Assembly: GCA_017451695.1 (NCBI GenBank)
Contig: JAFTNW010000006.1
Span: 84,206-148,205, forward strand
Reading direction: 5' to 3'
DNA from: Bacteroidaceae bacterium
GTDB taxonomy: Bacteria > Bacteroidota > Bacteroidia > Bacteroidales > Bacteroidaceae
Length of the DNA stretch: 64,000 nucleotides
Position numbers and translations under genes: made by a program. The notes under the pieces are model-generated. The model saw only the letters and a list, made by a program, of their open reading frames with translations. It was not told the DNA's origin and did not search any database. Shown here one piece after another: positions 9,596 through 19,623 of this stretch. How positions within the stretch are numbered: the stretch's first letter is position 1; each line of letters begins with the position of its first letter.

Positions 9596-10351
9596 ATGAA
9601 AATTGCACTTATAGGATATGGCAAAATGGGCAAAACCATTGAAAAAATAGCCATTGAGAGAGGACACGAGATTGTATCGATTATAGATATTGACAACCGC
9701 GAGGATTTTGGCAGCGAGGCGTTCCGTTCGGCCGACGTTGCCATAGAATTTACCGCCCCCACCGTGGCATACGATAACTGCAAGCAGGCTATGGCTGCGG
9801 GTGTAAAGGTGGTGAGTGGCAGCACAGGCTGGTACAGCAACCATGAGACCGAGATGCGCGAATTGTGCGAGAAAGAGGGCAAGACTCTCTTTTGGGCAAG
9901 CAACTTCAGCCTTGGTGTGGCTATCTTCTCGGCTGTAAACCGCTACCTGGCAAAAATAATGAACCGTTTCCCCGGCTACGATGTTCAGATGGAGGAGACA
10001 CACCACATACACAAACTCGATGCCCCAAGCGGCACGGCGATAACCCTTGCCGAGGGTATTCTGGAGAACATCGACCGCAAAGCCGCATGGGTTATGGGCA
10101 ACCTCACCAACCCCGACGGCAGTGTAACCGCCGGCAAGCAGGCACAGGAGAATGAACTCAAAATAGATGCTATACGCCGCGACGAGGTACCCGGCATACA
10201 CAGCATCACATACGATTCTGCCGCCGATAGTATAACCATCACCCACGATGCCAAGAACCGCAGCGGTTTTGCTCTTGGTGCTGTGCTTGCAGCCGAATAT
10301 GTAAACGAGCACAACGGCCTCTTGGGCATGAACGACCTGTTCGACTTCTAA
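9596..10351 (+). CDS. dapB: 4-hydroxy-tetrahydrodipicolinate reductase
   Basis: A 251-residue NAD(P)H-dependent reductase of the diaminopimelate/lysine pathway, which supplies meso-DAP for peptidoglycan. The N-terminal dinucleotide motif is short, MKIALIGYGKMGKT. Catalytic features are the histidine pair in EETHHIHKLDAPSGTA and the lysine of that motif. GSTGW and ASNFSLGV are also family signatures. Length is normal for Bacteroidetes DapB. The gene is followed 40 bp later by lepB and then a WbqC gene on the same strand, probably one transcript. Confidence 0.96.
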   Translation: MKIALIGYGKMGKTIEKIAIERGHEIVSIIDIDNREDFGSEAFRSADVAIEFTAPTVAYDNCKQAMAAGVKVVSGSTGWYSNHETEMRELCEKEGKTLFWASNFSLGVAIFSAVNRYLAKIMNRFPGYDVQMEETHHIHKLDAPSGTAITLAEGILENIDRKAAWVMGNLTNPDGSVTAGKQAQENELKIDAIRRDEVPGIHSITYDSAADSITITHDAKNRSGFALGAVLAAEYVNEHNGLLGMNDLFDF

Positions 10352-10391
10352 AAACGGATTCAAATTCCATATAAAAAGTAATTTGCAGAAA

Positions 10392-11813
10392 ATGAGAAAG
10401 CCCACAAAGAAAGATTACATACGCCTTGCCATAGTACTCACACTCTACATAATATTCCTCGTGTGGGTAAAAAGCTGGTTGGGAATAGTGGTAATACCGT
10501 TTATCATAGACAACTACATCACCAAATTCATCCCTTGGGGATGGTGGAAAAAGAGCGATAACGGTGCAGTGCGCAGTATAATGAGCTGGATTGATGCCAT
10601 TGTTTTTGCTCTTGTAGCGGTATATTTTGTAAATCTGTTCTTTTTCCAGAACTATGTAATCCCCTCGTCGTCGCTCGAGAAATCGTTGCTCGTGGGCGAC
10701 TATCTCTTTGTGAGCAAAATGAACTACGGCCCCCGCAAGCCGCATACACCGCTGAGCATGCCACTTACACAGCACACCATGCCTGTGATAGGCGGAAAGA
10801 GCTACCTCGACTGCATACAGTGGGATTATGAGCGCGTAAAAGGGTGGGAAGATATTGAGAAAGGCGATATTGTGGTATTCAACTACCCCGCCGGCGACAC
10901 AGCCACCACAAACCCGAATGTGATAGACTACTATGCCGAATGCTATTACATAGGCGAGAGCCTCTACCCCAACAAACCCATAATGGACAGCCTAACCGCC
11001 GAGCGCAGACGCGCGGTATATAATCTGTACTACAATGCCGGCAGCCAATATATGGCACGCCATCCCGAGCAGTTTGGCGAGAAGCTGTGGCGGCCTGTTG
11101 ACCGCCGCGAGAACTATGTAAAACGCTGTGTGGGCCTCCCCGGCGAGACACTCCAAATAAAAGACAAGGAGATTTATATCGACGGTGTAAAGAGCATGGC
11201 TCCGCAAAACGTGCAATTCAACTATTGGGTGGAATTTGCCGCACCAATGAACGAAAGGATACGCCACAAATTAGGCATAAGCAAAGACGACCTCAAAAAC
11301 TATTACAACGGCCGATACCTGATACCGCTCACAGCAAAAACATTTGCCGAGCTTAAAAGCTACACAAGCCTGGTAAAATCGATAGAGCCGGTAGAGAATG
11401 TAGAGACACGCGGAATATATCCCCTTAACGGATATACAGGCTGGACAATAGACAACTACGGCCCCGTGTGGATTCCCAAGCGTGGCGAGAGCGTGGAACT
11501 CTCATTGGAAAATCTCCCCATATATGAGCGCCCCATAGCTGTGTATGAGGGTAACGACCTCAAAGTAAAAGGGGGCAAAATTTACATAAACGGCGAGGAG
11601 AGCACAAGCTATACCTTCAAAATGGACTACTATTGGATGATGGGCGACAACCGCCACAACAGCGCCGACTCGCGTTGCTGGGGATTTGTTCCCGAGGACC
11701 ACATCGTGGGCAAACCCATCCTCGTATGGCTGTCGCTCGACAAAGACCGCGGATGGTTCGACGGCAAGATACGCTGGAACCGCATGTTCCGCTTTGTATA
11801 TAGCTATAAGTAA
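10392..11813 (+). CDS. lepB: Signal peptidase I (long Bacteroidetes form)
   Basis: A 473-residue membrane-bound serine protease (S26A) that removes signal peptides from exported proteins. Hydrophobic helices at about 9-40 and 67-87 anchor it. The nucleophile is the last serine of IPSSSLEKS (about residue 94), with S-L replacing the usual S-M. The general-base lysine is in YVKRCVGLPGETL (about residue 244). Box E is GDNRHNSADSR near the C-terminus. The gap between the Ser and Lys boxes is about 150 residues, far longer than in the minimal enzyme, which is why the protein exceeds E. coli LepB (324). An in-frame TTG nine bases upstream is possible, but ATG at 10392 is preferred. Confidence 0.92.
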   Translation: MRKPTKKDYIRLAIVLTLYIIFLVWVKSWLGIVVIPFIIDNYITKFIPWGWWKKSDNGAVRSIMSWIDAIVFALVAVYFVNLFFFQNYVIPSSSLEKSLLVGDYLFVSKMNYGPRKPHTPLSMPLTQHTMPVIGGKSYLDCIQWDYERVKGWEDIEKGDIVVFNYPAGDTATTNPNVIDYYAECYYIGESLYPNKPIMDSLTAERRRAVYNLYYNAGSQYMARHPEQFGEKLWRPVDRRENYVKRCVGLPGETLQIKDKEIYIDGVKSMAPQNVQFNYWVEFAAPMNERIRHKLGISKDDLKNYYNGRYLIPLTAKTFAELKSYTSLVKSIEPVENVETRGIYPLNGYTGWTIDNYGPVWIPKRGESVELSLENLPIYERPIAVYEGNDLKVKGGKIYINGEESTSYTFKMDYYWMMGDNRHNSADSRCWGFVPEDHIVGKPILVWLSLDKDRGWFDGKIRWNRMFRFVYSYK

Positions 11814-11819
11814 CTTACG

Positions 11820-12434
11820 ATGAAGATACTATCGCACCCGCTATACCTGGCACCTGTGCCACTCTATGCACGCCTTTTTGCCACCGACGGAATAGTATTC
11901 GATGGCGACAGCCCCTTCACCAAACAGACCTTTCGCAACCGCACGGTGATAGCTACCGAAAACGGCACACAGGCACTTACCATTCCCATTGTGCACACAG
12001 GGAGCAAGCAACCCATGCGCGACATACGCATAAGCGAGCATGGGAATTGGCGACATCTGCATTGGAACGCCATAGTGAGCGCATACCGCAAAAGCCCCTT
12101 TTTCGACTATTATGCCGATGATTTTGCCCATTTCTACGAAGAACGCGACGGTTTCTTGATGGATTTTAATATGCGCCTTCATGCTGTGGTGTGCGAACTG
12201 TTGGGCCTTGAACGCACCACCGCAACAACGATGGAAAAGGCAAAAAACGACATTGAAAACCTGCGCCACATGGCGGAACCGACAGCCCTTGCACAGACAG
12301 TAGGATACACCTCACAACCTTATTACCAGGTATTTGCCACACGCAACGGATTCCAACCCAATCTGAGTATAGCCGACCTCCTGTTTAACATGGGCCCCGA
12401 GGCTCTCATCACACTGCGCGACAGCTGCAAATAA
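11820..12434 (+). CDS. WbqC-like family protein
   Basis: A 204-residue cytoplasmic protein of the WbqC family. WbqC-like genes occur in O-antigen clusters and their biochemical activity is not firmly established. In Bacteroidales the gene commonly follows lepB. Visible family signatures are PIVHTGSKQPMRDI and HLHWNAIVSAYRKSPFFDYY, with YADDFAHFYEE just after. No signal peptide or membrane segment is present. The ATG is 6 bp after the lepB stop, so it is in the same operon. It converges on proA with a gap of only 15 bp and no visible terminator. Confidence 0.85.
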   Translation: MKILSHPLYLAPVPLYARLFATDGIVFDGDSPFTKQTFRNRTVIATENGTQALTIPIVHTGSKQPMRDIRISEHGNWRHLHWNAIVSAYRKSPFFDYYADDFAHFYEERDGFLMDFNMRLHAVVCELLGLERTTATTMEKAKNDIENLRHMAEPTALAQTVGYTSQPYYQVFATRNGFQPNLSIADLLFNMGPEALITLRDSCK

Positions 12435-12449
12435 CAGCAGTTATACTAA

Positions 12450-13700
12450 TCAACAAGGGCGCACCTGCCCGTTACCCTTTATAATCCATTTGTAGGTAAC
12501 AATCTCCTCCAACGCCATAGGACCGCGAGCGTGCAATTTCTGCGTGCTTATACCAATCTCAGCTCCAAGCCCGAACTGTGCCCCATCGGTAAAAGAAGTG
12601 GGAGCATTGACATATACACAGGCTGCATCTACAAGCAGGGTAAACATCCTTGCAACAGCCTCATCGGCAGCCACCACGCACTCGCTGTGGCCTGAACCAT
12701 AGGTTGCAATGTGGGCGACAGCCTCATCGGCGGTATCAACGGTTTTAACAGCCATTGCATAGCTCAGGAATTCGGTACCAAAGCTCTCTTCCGTGGCCGG
12801 TTGCAACAGCGCGGCAGGATAGGAGCCAGCAAGAGCATTATAGGCCTTTTCATCGGCATAAATCATAACATTGCTCTGCTGCAAGGGGGCACAAAGAGCT
12901 GCAAGGTCGCCAAGGCGGCTGCTATGCACCAGCAGACAGTCGAGCGCGTTACACACGCTCACACGGCGCGTTTTTGCATTATTTACAATGGCTGCACCCA
13001 TGGCAAGGTCGCCCGAAGCATCGAAGTATGTATGGCACACTCCCGCACCTGTTTCAATAACAGGAATTGTGGCATTTGAACGCACATAATTAATGAGTCT
13101 GCTGCTGCCGCGCGGTATTATCAAATCGACAAAGCCACGCGCTGTGAGCAATGCCTGTGTGGCCTCCCTATCCACAGGCAGAAGCTCCACCACATGACGG
13201 TCTATTCCCATACTTTCCAGCACCGAATGTATTACAGCCACAATGGCCTTATTGGACATTTCGGCATCGCTGCCACCTTTGAGAACGCAGGCACTGCCCG
13301 CCTTCATGCAGAGGGCAAACACATCGAAACTGACATTAGGGCGCGCCTCGTAAATGACACCGATAACACCAAATGGCACCGACACGCGAGTGAGGTGCAA
13401 CCCGTTGGGCAACACACTCTCTTTGAGCACGCGGCCAAGCGGCGATGGGAGCGATGCCACTTTACGCATATCGGCCGCAATGGTTTCTATGCGTTCAGGT
13501 GTGAGGCGCAGGCGGTCGTAACGGGGGTCGGTGGGAGAGAGGCGCGATAAATCCTGTTCATTGGCAGCAAGAATAGTACTCTGCTGCTCCACCGCAGCAT
13601 CGGCCACAGCCAAAAGCAAACTATTTACCTCCTTTTCACTCAATTTGAGCAACTCGCTCGATGCGCTCTTAACCGCCTTGAATATATCATTATAGTCCAT
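12450..13700 (-). CDS. proA: Gamma-glutamyl phosphate reductase
   Basis: A 416-residue NADPH-dependent reductase that makes glutamate-5-semialdehyde from gamma-glutamyl phosphate, the second step of proline synthesis. Family signatures include [16 protein letters not shown] and [11 protein letters not shown]. The catalytic cysteine lies in [15 protein letters not shown]. The longest frame starts 20 codons earlier, but [14 protein letters not shown] is the normal ProA beginning and lies 17 bp after proB, so 13700 is chosen. It is the last gene of the minus-strand proC-proB-proA set, which encodes the whole route from glutamate to proline. Confidence 0.96.
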   Translation of the reverse strand: MDYNDIFKAVKSASSELLKLSEKEVNSLLLAVADAAVEQQSTILAANEQDLSRLSPTDPRYDRLRLTPERIETIAADMRKVASLPSPLGRVLKESVLPNGLHLTRVSVPFGVIGVIYEARPNVSFDVFALCMKAGSACVLKGGSDAEMSNKAIVAVIHSVLESMGIDRHVVELLPVDREATQALLTARGFVDLIIPRGSSRLINYVRSNATIPVIETGAGVCHTYFDASGDLAMGAAIVNNAKTRRVSVCNALDCLLVHSSRLGDLAALCAPLQQSNVMIYADEKAYNALAGSYPAALLQPATEESFGTEFLSYAMAVKTVDTADEAVAHIATYGSGHSECVVAADEAVARMFTLLVDAACVYVNAPTSFTDGAQFGLGAEIGISTQKLHARGPMALEEIVTYKWIIKGNGQVRPC

Positions 13701-13717
13701 GTTTTTCCTCCGTTTAA

Positions 13718-14806
13718 TCAGTGTAAATAAAGATAATCGTAATGTATCACAGGCTTGCAACCATGCTTGCCTATAATGTTCTGCATCTCATCACTATCGT
13801 AGCCCACACGGCCCACTCCAAGCGGGGTACCATCGGGCGCGGAAATCTGCACAAGGTCGCCCTGCTTAAAATCACCCTCGGCCCTCACAACACCCACAGG
13901 CAGCACACTCACCGCCTTGCTGCCACAAACAGCCAGCACGGCATCGCTGTTGAGCACTATGGTTCCTTTGGTAAAACCCGCGCTGTGGGCTATCCACTTT
14001 TTAATGGGCGATGCGGTTGTTTCACTTGGAACGAAACAGGTGCAAACAACCTTGTCGGGGGCTGTTACAAGGGCTGTGAGAATGTCGTTGCGCTTGCCGT
14101 TTGCAATATACACGGCAATACCCTCCTCGGCCACCTTGCGGGCTATATTGCATTTTGTCATCATACCGCCACGGCCAAAGCTCGATTTTGTTGCCTGAAT
14201 GTAATCGGCAAGTTCCTTACCCTGCTCCACGCGACGAATAACCTCTACGCCCTCGCTACCGGGCACGCCATTGTAAACGCCATCCACATTGCTCAATATC
14301 ACAAGTGCCTGCACATCGAGCATTGTGGCCACAAGGCCCGAAAGCTCGTCATTATCGGTAAACATAAGCTCGGTAACACTCATTGTATCATTCTCGTTTA
14401 TAATGGGAAGCACTCCGTTTTCAAGCATCACCATCATACAGTGGCGCTGATTCAAATAGAGGCGGCGGGTAGAGAAACACTCTTTCATTGTGAGTACCTG
14501 CCCCACAGGAATATTGTGCTCGCGGAAAAGTTCGTAGTAACGGTTTATGAGCTTTGCCTGCCCCACTGCCGAAAACAGCTGGCGTTGTCCCACGGTATCG
14601 AGCTGGCGCAAGGGCATGCCGCGCATTTCGCTACGGCCGCTTGCCACCGCTCCCGATGATATCAAAACCACCTCCACGCCCATTGAGCGCAGGGATGCTA
14701 TCTGGTCCACAATTGCCGACATACGAGTAACATCGAGCGTTCCGTCGGGGCGTGTGAGCACATTACTGCCCACCTTCACTGCAATACGTTTATATATAGT
14801 GTTCAT
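13718..14806 (-). CDS. proB: Glutamate 5-kinase
   Basis: A 362-residue kinase that phosphorylates glutamate to gamma-glutamyl phosphate, the committed step of proline synthesis. The amino-acid kinase domain covers about residues 1-255, with VKVGSNVLT at the start, [19 protein letters not shown] and a GRGGMMTK glycine-rich segment. A C-terminal PUA domain (about 275-350, [15 protein letters not shown]) is present as in E. coli ProB. It lies 13 bp downstream of proC and 17 bp upstream of proA. Feedback inhibition by proline is typical of the family but cannot be judged here. Confidence 0.96.
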   Translation of the reverse strand: MNTIYKRIAVKVGSNVLTRPDGTLDVTRMSAIVDQIASLRSMGVEVVLISSGAVASGRSEMRGMPLRQLDTVGQRQLFSAVGQAKLINRYYELFREHNIPVGQVLTMKECFSTRRLYLNQRHCMMVMLENGVLPIINENDTMSVTELMFTDNDELSGLVATMLDVQALVILSNVDGVYNGVPGSEGVEVIRRVEQGKELADYIQATKSSFGRGGMMTKCNIARKVAEEGIAVYIANGKRNDILTALVTAPDKVVCTCFVPSETTASPIKKWIAHSAGFTKGTIVLNSDAVLAVCGSKAVSVLPVGVVRAEGDFKQGDLVQISAPDGTPLGVGRVGYDSDEMQNIIGKHGCKPVIHYDYLYLH

Positions 14807-14819
14807 TGTAAAACTCTGC

Positions 14820-15611
14820 TTATTTCTTTATTGAGGCATGCAAGCCTTCTATAATACTTTGAGAAAAACCGCCCTCGCGCATAGCCTCCAAGCCGCGCAG
14901 GGTGAGCCCGCCGGGGGTTGTAACACGGTCAATTTCGGTTTGCGGTTCTGCCCCACCGGCCTCCAATACGCTCAATGCGCCACGCATCGTCTGCATGACT
15001 ATTTCAAGTGCCTGCGAATGGGAAAAACCGAGCTCGCTACCACCCTGCATAGAGGCATTGATATACTGCAAGGCGTATGCTATACCGCACGATGCAAGCG
15101 AGGTGCCTGCGGGTATAAGCTTCTCGGGCACCATCATAGCCTTGCCCATAGCATCAAAAAGGGATGTGAGATAGACGTCGGAAGATTGCACGGTGCGCTT
15201 GCCGCTGATGAATGTCATACCGCACAAAGTGGCAATAGCGGTATTTGGGATAACTATATACAGTTGCGGCAACAATCCACCCTCTTTGACGAGCCAGCCA
15301 TCGAGCGATTCGCTACCCACACCGCCGGCAACCGACACTATTACCTGCTTATTGTAATTGAGCGCGGGCTTTATCTCGGCAATAACCTCCTCCATTTTCC
15401 ACGGCTTCACAGCAAGAAAAACAAAATCGGCACCCTTAACTGCCATTCCATTATCTGTTGTGATTTCTATTTGCGGGAACTCCTTTTTAAGCGTATCGAG
15501 CTTGCCCGCCGAGGGATTCGACACAATAACATCGATACCTTGGGCGGTGCGGACAAGCCCGCGTGCTATGGCACTACCCATATTACCGGCTCCTATGATA
15601 GCTATTTTCAT
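14820..15611 (-). CDS. proC: Pyrroline-5-carboxylate reductase
   Basis: A 263-residue NAD(P)H-dependent enzyme that reduces pyrroline-5-carboxylate to proline. The N-terminal Rossmann motif is IIGAGNMGSAIARGL. FLAVKPW, the GVGSESLDGWL segment and the C-terminal TPGGLTLRGLEAM signature are all present. It is the first gene of the proCBA cluster. The only long gap upstream contains the 121-bp inverted-repeat element at 15665-15785, so the proC promoter must lie in the 50 bp between that element and the gene, inside the element, or beyond it. Confidence 0.96.
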   Translation of the reverse strand: MKIAIIGAGNMGSAIARGLVRTAQGIDVIVSNPSAGKLDTLKKEFPQIEITTDNGMAVKGADFVFLAVKPWKMEEVIAEIKPALNYNKQVIVSVAGGVGSESLDGWLVKEGGLLPQLYIVIPNTAIATLCGMTFISGKRTVQSSDVYLTSLFDAMGKAMMVPEKLIPAGTSLASCGIAYALQYINASMQGGSELGFSHSQALEIVMQTMRGALSVLEAGGAEPQTEIDRVTTPGGLTLRGLEAMREGGFSQSIIEGLHASIKK

Positions 15612-15664
15612 ATTCTTAATATCTGTTGTTTAGTTACAAATTGGTTAAAATATCAACCAACTAT

Positions 15665-15785
15665 GGCAACTAATAAAAAGATGAAGTACAAGGCTTGCGC
15701 AGCCTGAAAAACCGCAGTTTACTAAACGTAAATGAGGATTTTGAAGGCAAGCGTAACGCAGAAATTCATCTTTTTATTAGTTGCC
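15665..15785. repeat. 121-bp inverted-repeat element between fumarate reductase and proC
   Basis: A perfect 21-bp inverted repeat (15665-15685 and 15765-15785, starting GGCAACTAATAAAAAG) bounds about 79 bp. The interior has further complementary blocks: GCTTGC near 15694 with GCAAGC near 15748, and AAAACC...TTTAC with GTAAA...GGATTTT in the middle. The whole unit can fold into one long hairpin in DNA or RNA. No coding capacity is visible. It could be a MITE-like element, a processed small RNA, or an extended terminator for the frd operon, which ends 107 bp away and is transcribed towards it. I did not see a clear target-site duplication. Confidence 0.7.
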
Positions 15786-15891
15786 ACCTGCAAATTTAAT
15801 CAAATATATATAATAAGGAGCGAAAAGTATGCACAAAATAATGAGTGGGCAGCTTTGGGCCACCCACTCATATATAACGACTAATCAATTT

Positions 15892-16647
15892 TTAGTCTTT
15901 CAGTTTCGCTTTGATGAACTCGCGGTTCAAACGGGCGATATTGCTGATGGAGATACACTTGGGACACTCGGCCTCGCATGCGCGGGTGTTGGTACAGTTA
16001 CCAAAACCAAGCTCGTCCATCTTGGCAATCATTGATTTTACACGCTTTGCAGCCTCGGCTTTACCCTGGGGAAGAAGAGCAAACTGACTAACCTTTGCCG
16101 AAACAAAGAGCATAGCAGAACCGTTCTTACAAGCAGCCACACAAGCACCGCAACCAACGCATGCAGCAGCATCCATAGCCTCCTCGGCAACATCCTTACC
16201 AATGGGAATTGCATTGGCATCGGGCATACCGCCTGTGTTGATTGATACGTAACCACCGGCCTGCTGTATCTTGTCAAACGCTGTGCGATCGACCATAAGG
16301 TCGCGGATTACGGGGAATGCAGCCGAACGCCAAGGCTCCACTGTGATTGTATCACCGTCCTTGAAACGACGCATATACAACTGGCAAGTGGTGGCACCTG
16401 TTGCGGGACCGTGGGGATGACCGTTCACATAGAGCGAACACATACCGCAGATACCTTCGCGGCAGTCATGGTCGAACACGATAGGCTCCTCGCCCTTATT
16501 TACCAAACTCTCGTTAAGAATATCGAGCATCTCCAAGAATGAGGTATCACCGGGGATATCCTGCATCTGGTATGTTGCAAAAGCACCTTTCTCTTTAGGA
16601 CCTTTCTGGCGCCATACTTTCAATGTAAAACTTATATTTTTGTCCAT
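15892..16647 (-). CDS. frdB: Fumarate reductase/succinate dehydrogenase iron-sulfur subunit
   Basis: A 251-residue electron-transfer subunit that carries electrons between the flavoprotein and the membrane cytochrome. The N-terminal ferredoxin domain holds a [2Fe-2S] site in CREGICGMC. The C-terminal domain has [11 protein letters not shown] and ACEAECPKC for the [4Fe-4S] and [3Fe-4S] clusters. It is the last gene of the frdC-frdA-frdB operon, 20 bp after frdA. In anaerobic Bacteroides the equivalent complex works mainly as a fumarate reductase. The direction in this organism is inferred, so sdhB would be an equally valid name. Confidence 0.95.
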   Translation of the reverse strand: MDKNISFTLKVWRQKGPKEKGAFATYQMQDIPGDTSFLEMLDILNESLVNKGEEPIVFDHDCREGICGMCSLYVNGHPHGPATGATTCQLYMRRFKDGDTITVEPWRSAAFPVIRDLMVDRTAFDKIQQAGGYVSINTGGMPDANAIPIGKDVAEEAMDAAACVGCGACVAACKNGSAMLFVSAKVSQFALLPQGKAEAAKRVKSMIAKMDELGFGNCTNTRACEAECPKCISISNIARLNREFIKAKLKD

Positions 16648-16667
16648 TGTTTTTCTGTTTTTACGGG

Positions 16668-18626
16668 TTAGTTCTTGTAGTTACGCTGCTGTACCTTAAT
16701 ATATTGGTAGTTAAGGTCTTCTTTGATAAGTTCGGGTTCCTGGCCTTCGCCGGTGTATTTCCAGCAAGCAACGTATGAGTAGTTCTCGTCGTCGCGTTTA
16801 GCCTCACCCTCCTCGGTCTGGTGCTCCTCACGGAAGTGACCACCGCAAGACTCCTCGCGGTTGAGAGCATCGCGTGCCATAAGACGACCAATCTCAATGA
16901 AGTCGAGCAAGCGGAGTGCTTTCTCAAGCTCGGTGTTGAGAGAATCGGCTGCACCGGGGATAAACAGATCGCTCCAGAAGAGTTTCTCTACCTCGTCGAG
17001 TTTCTTCAACGCTGTCTCCAAGGACTCTTTTGTACGTGCCATACCTACATAATCCCACATAACATGGCCAAGTTCCTTGTGGATAGAATCTACACTGCGT
17101 TTACCCTTGATAGCCATGAGCTTGGCAATCTTGTCCTTAACAGCCTTCTCGGCAGCAACGAACTCGGGAGCATCGGTGCTGAAACGGGGAACCTGAATCT
17201 GATCCGAGAGATAGTTCTGTATTGTATAAGGGAGCACGAAGTAACCATCGGCCAAGCCCTGCATAAGAGCAGAAGCACCAAGACGGTTGGCACCGTGGTC
17301 GCTGAAGTTAGCCTCACCAATTGCGAACAAACCGGGAACAGATGTCTGCAACTCGTAATCTACCCAGATACCACCCATTGTGTAGTGGATAGCGGGGAAT
17401 ATCATCATAGGCTCCTTGTAGGGGTTGGTATCGGCAATCTCCTCGTACATATCGAAGAGGTTACCATAACGCTGACGTACAACATCCTCACCCAAACGCT
17501 GGATAGCATACTTGAAGTCGAGGAACACGGCAAGACCGGTGTTGTTTACACCAAAGCCGGCATCGCAACGCTCTTTGGCAGCACGCGAAGCAACGTCGCG
17601 GGGTACAAGGTTACCGAATGCGGGATAACGACGCTCCAAGTAGAAGTCGCGATCCTCATCGGGAATATCGTTGGGATGTTTCTTACCGGCCTGCAATGCC
17701 TTTGCATCCTCCAATTTCTTGGGAACCCAGATGCGACCGTCGTTACGCAAAGACTCAGACATAAGAGTGAGCTTAGACTGCTTGTCGCCGTGAACGGGGA
17801 TACATGTGGGGTGAATCTGTGCATAGCAGGGGTTGGCAAACCAAGCACCCTTGCGGTAGCACTGCAAAGCGGCAGAACCGTTGCTACCCATGGCATTTGT
17901 AGAGAGGAAGTATGCGTTACCATAACCACCGGTACCGATAACCACTGCATGAGCAGCAAAACGCTCTACCTTACCTGTTACAAGGTTACGGGCAATGATA
18001 CCGCGTGCACGGCCATCGATGATTACGAGATCAAGCATCTCGTAGCGTGTGAACACCTTTACAGTGCCCTGGCTCACCTGATAGTTAAGAGCAGAGTATG
18101 CACCGAGAAGGAGCTGCTGACCGGTCTGACCGCGGGCATAGAATGTACGCGATACCTGAGCACCACCGAATGAACGGTTGGCAAGCAAACCACCATACTC
18201 GCGTGAAAAGGGAACACACTGTGCAACACATTGATCGATGATAGAGCCCGAAACCTCGGCCAAACGATATACGTTTGCCTCGCGTGCACGATAGTCACCA
18301 CCCTTAATTGTATCGTAGAAGAGGCGATAAACAGAGTCGCCGTCGTTCTGGTAGTTCTTGGCAGCGTTAATACCACCCTGAGCCGCGATAGAGTGAGCGC
18401 GACGGGGAGAATCCTGAATACAGAAGTTAAGAACATTGAAACCCATTGCACCAAGTGAAGCGGCAGCCGAAGCACCCGCAAGACCGGTACCTACAACAAT
18501 AATATCGAGCTTACGTTTGTTGGCAGGGTTCACCAATTTCTGATGCGCCTTATAGTTGGTCCATTTTTCGGCCAAAGGGCCCTCAGGAATTTTGGAATCC
18601 ACTTTTATTGAACTAATCTTAGCCAT
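16668..18626 (-). CDS. frdA: Fumarate reductase/succinate dehydrogenase flavoprotein subunit
   Basis: A 652-residue catalytic subunit that interconverts fumarate and succinate on the cytoplasmic side of the membrane. The FAD-binding motif [16 protein letters not shown] is near residue 45. The histidine for covalent FAD attachment is in [15 protein letters not shown]. The active-site [12 protein letters not shown] segment and the capping domain are intact. The N-terminus is slightly extended ([16 protein letters not shown]), as in B-type enzymes. It lies between frdC and frdB with gaps of 37 and 20 bp. This complex is central to succinate production and anaerobic respiration in Bacteroidales. 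Confidence 0.96.
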   Translation of the reverse strand: MAKISSIKVDSKIPEGPLAEKWTNYKAHQKLVNPANKRKLDIIVVGTGLAGASAAASLGAMGFNVLNFCIQDSPRRAHSIAAQGGINAAKNYQNDGDSVYRLFYDTIKGGDYRAREANVYRLAEVSGSIIDQCVAQCVPFSREYGGLLANRSFGGAQVSRTFYARGQTGQQLLLGAYSALNYQVSQGTVKVFTRYEMLDLVIIDGRARGIIARNLVTGKVERFAAHAVVIGTGGYGNAYFLSTNAMGSNGSAALQCYRKGAWFANPCYAQIHPTCIPVHGDKQSKLTLMSESLRNDGRIWVPKKLEDAKALQAGKKHPNDIPDEDRDFYLERRYPAFGNLVPRDVASRAAKERCDAGFGVNNTGLAVFLDFKYAIQRLGEDVVRQRYGNLFDMYEEIADTNPYKEPMMIFPAIHYTMGGIWVDYELQTSVPGLFAIGEANFSDHGANRLGASALMQGLADGYFVLPYTIQNYLSDQIQVPRFSTDAPEFVAAEKAVKDKIAKLMAIKGKRSVDSIHKELGHVMWDYVGMARTKESLETALKKLDEVEKLFWSDLFIPGAADSLNTELEKALRLLDFIEIGRLMARDALNREESCGGHFREEHQTEEGEAKRDDENYSYVACWKYTGEGQEPELIKEDLNYQYIKVQQRNYKN

Positions 18627-18663
18627 AATATCTTATTTTTGAAATTTTACACTTAATAACTCA

Positions 18664-19350
18664 TTAGCAACCGGCACAAGGGCATACTGCATAAACAGCT
18701 ACAACTGCCAAGAAACCAAGAATAATGATGGTAACAATAACATTACCGATAACTCTCCAACGGTTGAACCATATCTGGTTTGCCCAACCAAGTGTCTGCA
18801 ATGCACTCCAGAAACCATGTGTAAGATGGAACCACAAAGCAACCAACCAGATAACATAGAGAGCCACATAAACAGGGCAAGCAAATGTCTCTTTGATGTA
18901 GTGAACACCATCGGCAGCAAGCGATGCATCTACATTGGCACCCAGCATGTGAAGAACCTCAACAAGCTGCATGTTTGCCCAGAAATTGAACAAATGCAAT
19001 GCCATACCAAGAATTACGATAACTCCGAGTACAAACATATTCTGTGAAGCCCACTCTACATTTTTAGGCTTAACGGTGTAGGCATAGCCCTGACCGCCAC
19101 GAGCCTTTCTGTTCTGCAAAGTGAGGATGATTGCATAAACGAAATGCACCACTACAAGAGCAGCAAGGCCTGCTGTTGCAATGAGCGCATACCAATTGGC
19201 ACCCAAAAACTCACAAATCATGTTGTACCCCTCGGCGCTGAAGATAGCAACCAAGTTCATTGACATATGGAAAAGAAGAAAAAGCACAAGGGCAATACCC
19301 GACACGCTCATGATAACCTTCTTTCCCACAGAAGAATTAAATAACCACAT
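18664..19350 (-). CDS. frdC: Fumarate reductase/succinate dehydrogenase cytochrome b subunit
   Basis: A 228-residue membrane anchor with five predicted helices, the single-chain, presumably di-haem cytochrome b of class B complexes, which exchanges electrons with menaquinone. Helix-borne histidines occur in LLFHMSMNL, LVVVHFVYA, GMALHLFNFW and WFHLTHGFWS. The start MWLFNSSVGKKVIMSVSG is the standard one. It is the first gene of the frdCAB operon. A single-subunit anchor, rather than separate C and D subunits, is the arrangement known for the Bacteroides fumarate reductase. Confidence 0.93.
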   Translation of the reverse strand: MWLFNSSVGKKVIMSVSGIALVLFLLFHMSMNLVAIFSAEGYNMICEFLGANWYALIATAGLAALVVVHFVYAIILTLQNRKARGGQGYAYTVKPKNVEWASQNMFVLGVIVILGMALHLFNFWANMQLVEVLHMLGANVDASLAADGVHYIKETFACPVYVALYVIWLVALWFHLTHGFWSALQTLGWANQIWFNRWRVIGNVIVTIIILGFLAVVAVYAVCPCAGC

Positions 19351-19405
19351 AATAAATTGATATTAAATTATATAAATAAATAAATTGTTAATGCAATCAA
19401 TACAT

Positions 19406-19441
19406 AGCAACATCAAATTTAAGTTGCTAATTACAAAAATA
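19406..19441 (-). promoter_or_regulatory. Putative frdCAB promoter with adjacent hairpin
   Basis: On the minus strand 19441-19434 reads TATTTTTG, an exact TAnnTTTG -7 box, about 85 bp before frdC. A TTG at 19462-19460 (minus) lies 18 bp upstream and could be the -33 element. Just downstream of the -7 box is a short hairpin, AGCAAC (19406-19411) with GTTGCT (19423-19428), which would sit at the start of the leader. Confidence 0.5.
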
Positions 19442-19546
19442 GGTGTTTTTTATTAAAAACAACATTTTTTAGCGAAATAATTCCCTTAAATATGTTTAGG
19501 TGGTAAATATTAAAGATAACCTGCCAAGCAAAAAAAATGTTTTTAT

Positions 19547-19554
19547 TATCTTTG
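19547..19554 (+). promoter_or_regulatory. Putative -7 box for mnmG
   Basis: TATCTTTG is an exact TAnnTTTG match. It predicts a start of transcription near 19561, with a leader of about 63 nt before the GTG at 19624. The in-frame ATG at 19537 lies upstream of this box and is therefore unlikely to be the translation start. Confidence 0.6.
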
Positions 19555-19623
19555 GCATCGCTAAAGACAAGCAGCGTTCATTTGCTGCCACTTTCGCACC
19601 AAACAACGCAGATTTACAGAAAA

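Noticed and set aside
14018..14033. Second parS-like sequence (TGTTTCACTTGGAACG) inside proB
   Set aside because: Three mismatches to the consensus, including loss of the central CACGTG core; most likely chance.
16821..18173. 450-residue plus-strand frame opposite frdA
   Set aside because: A shadow of the well-conserved flavoprotein gene, with no promoter or homology.
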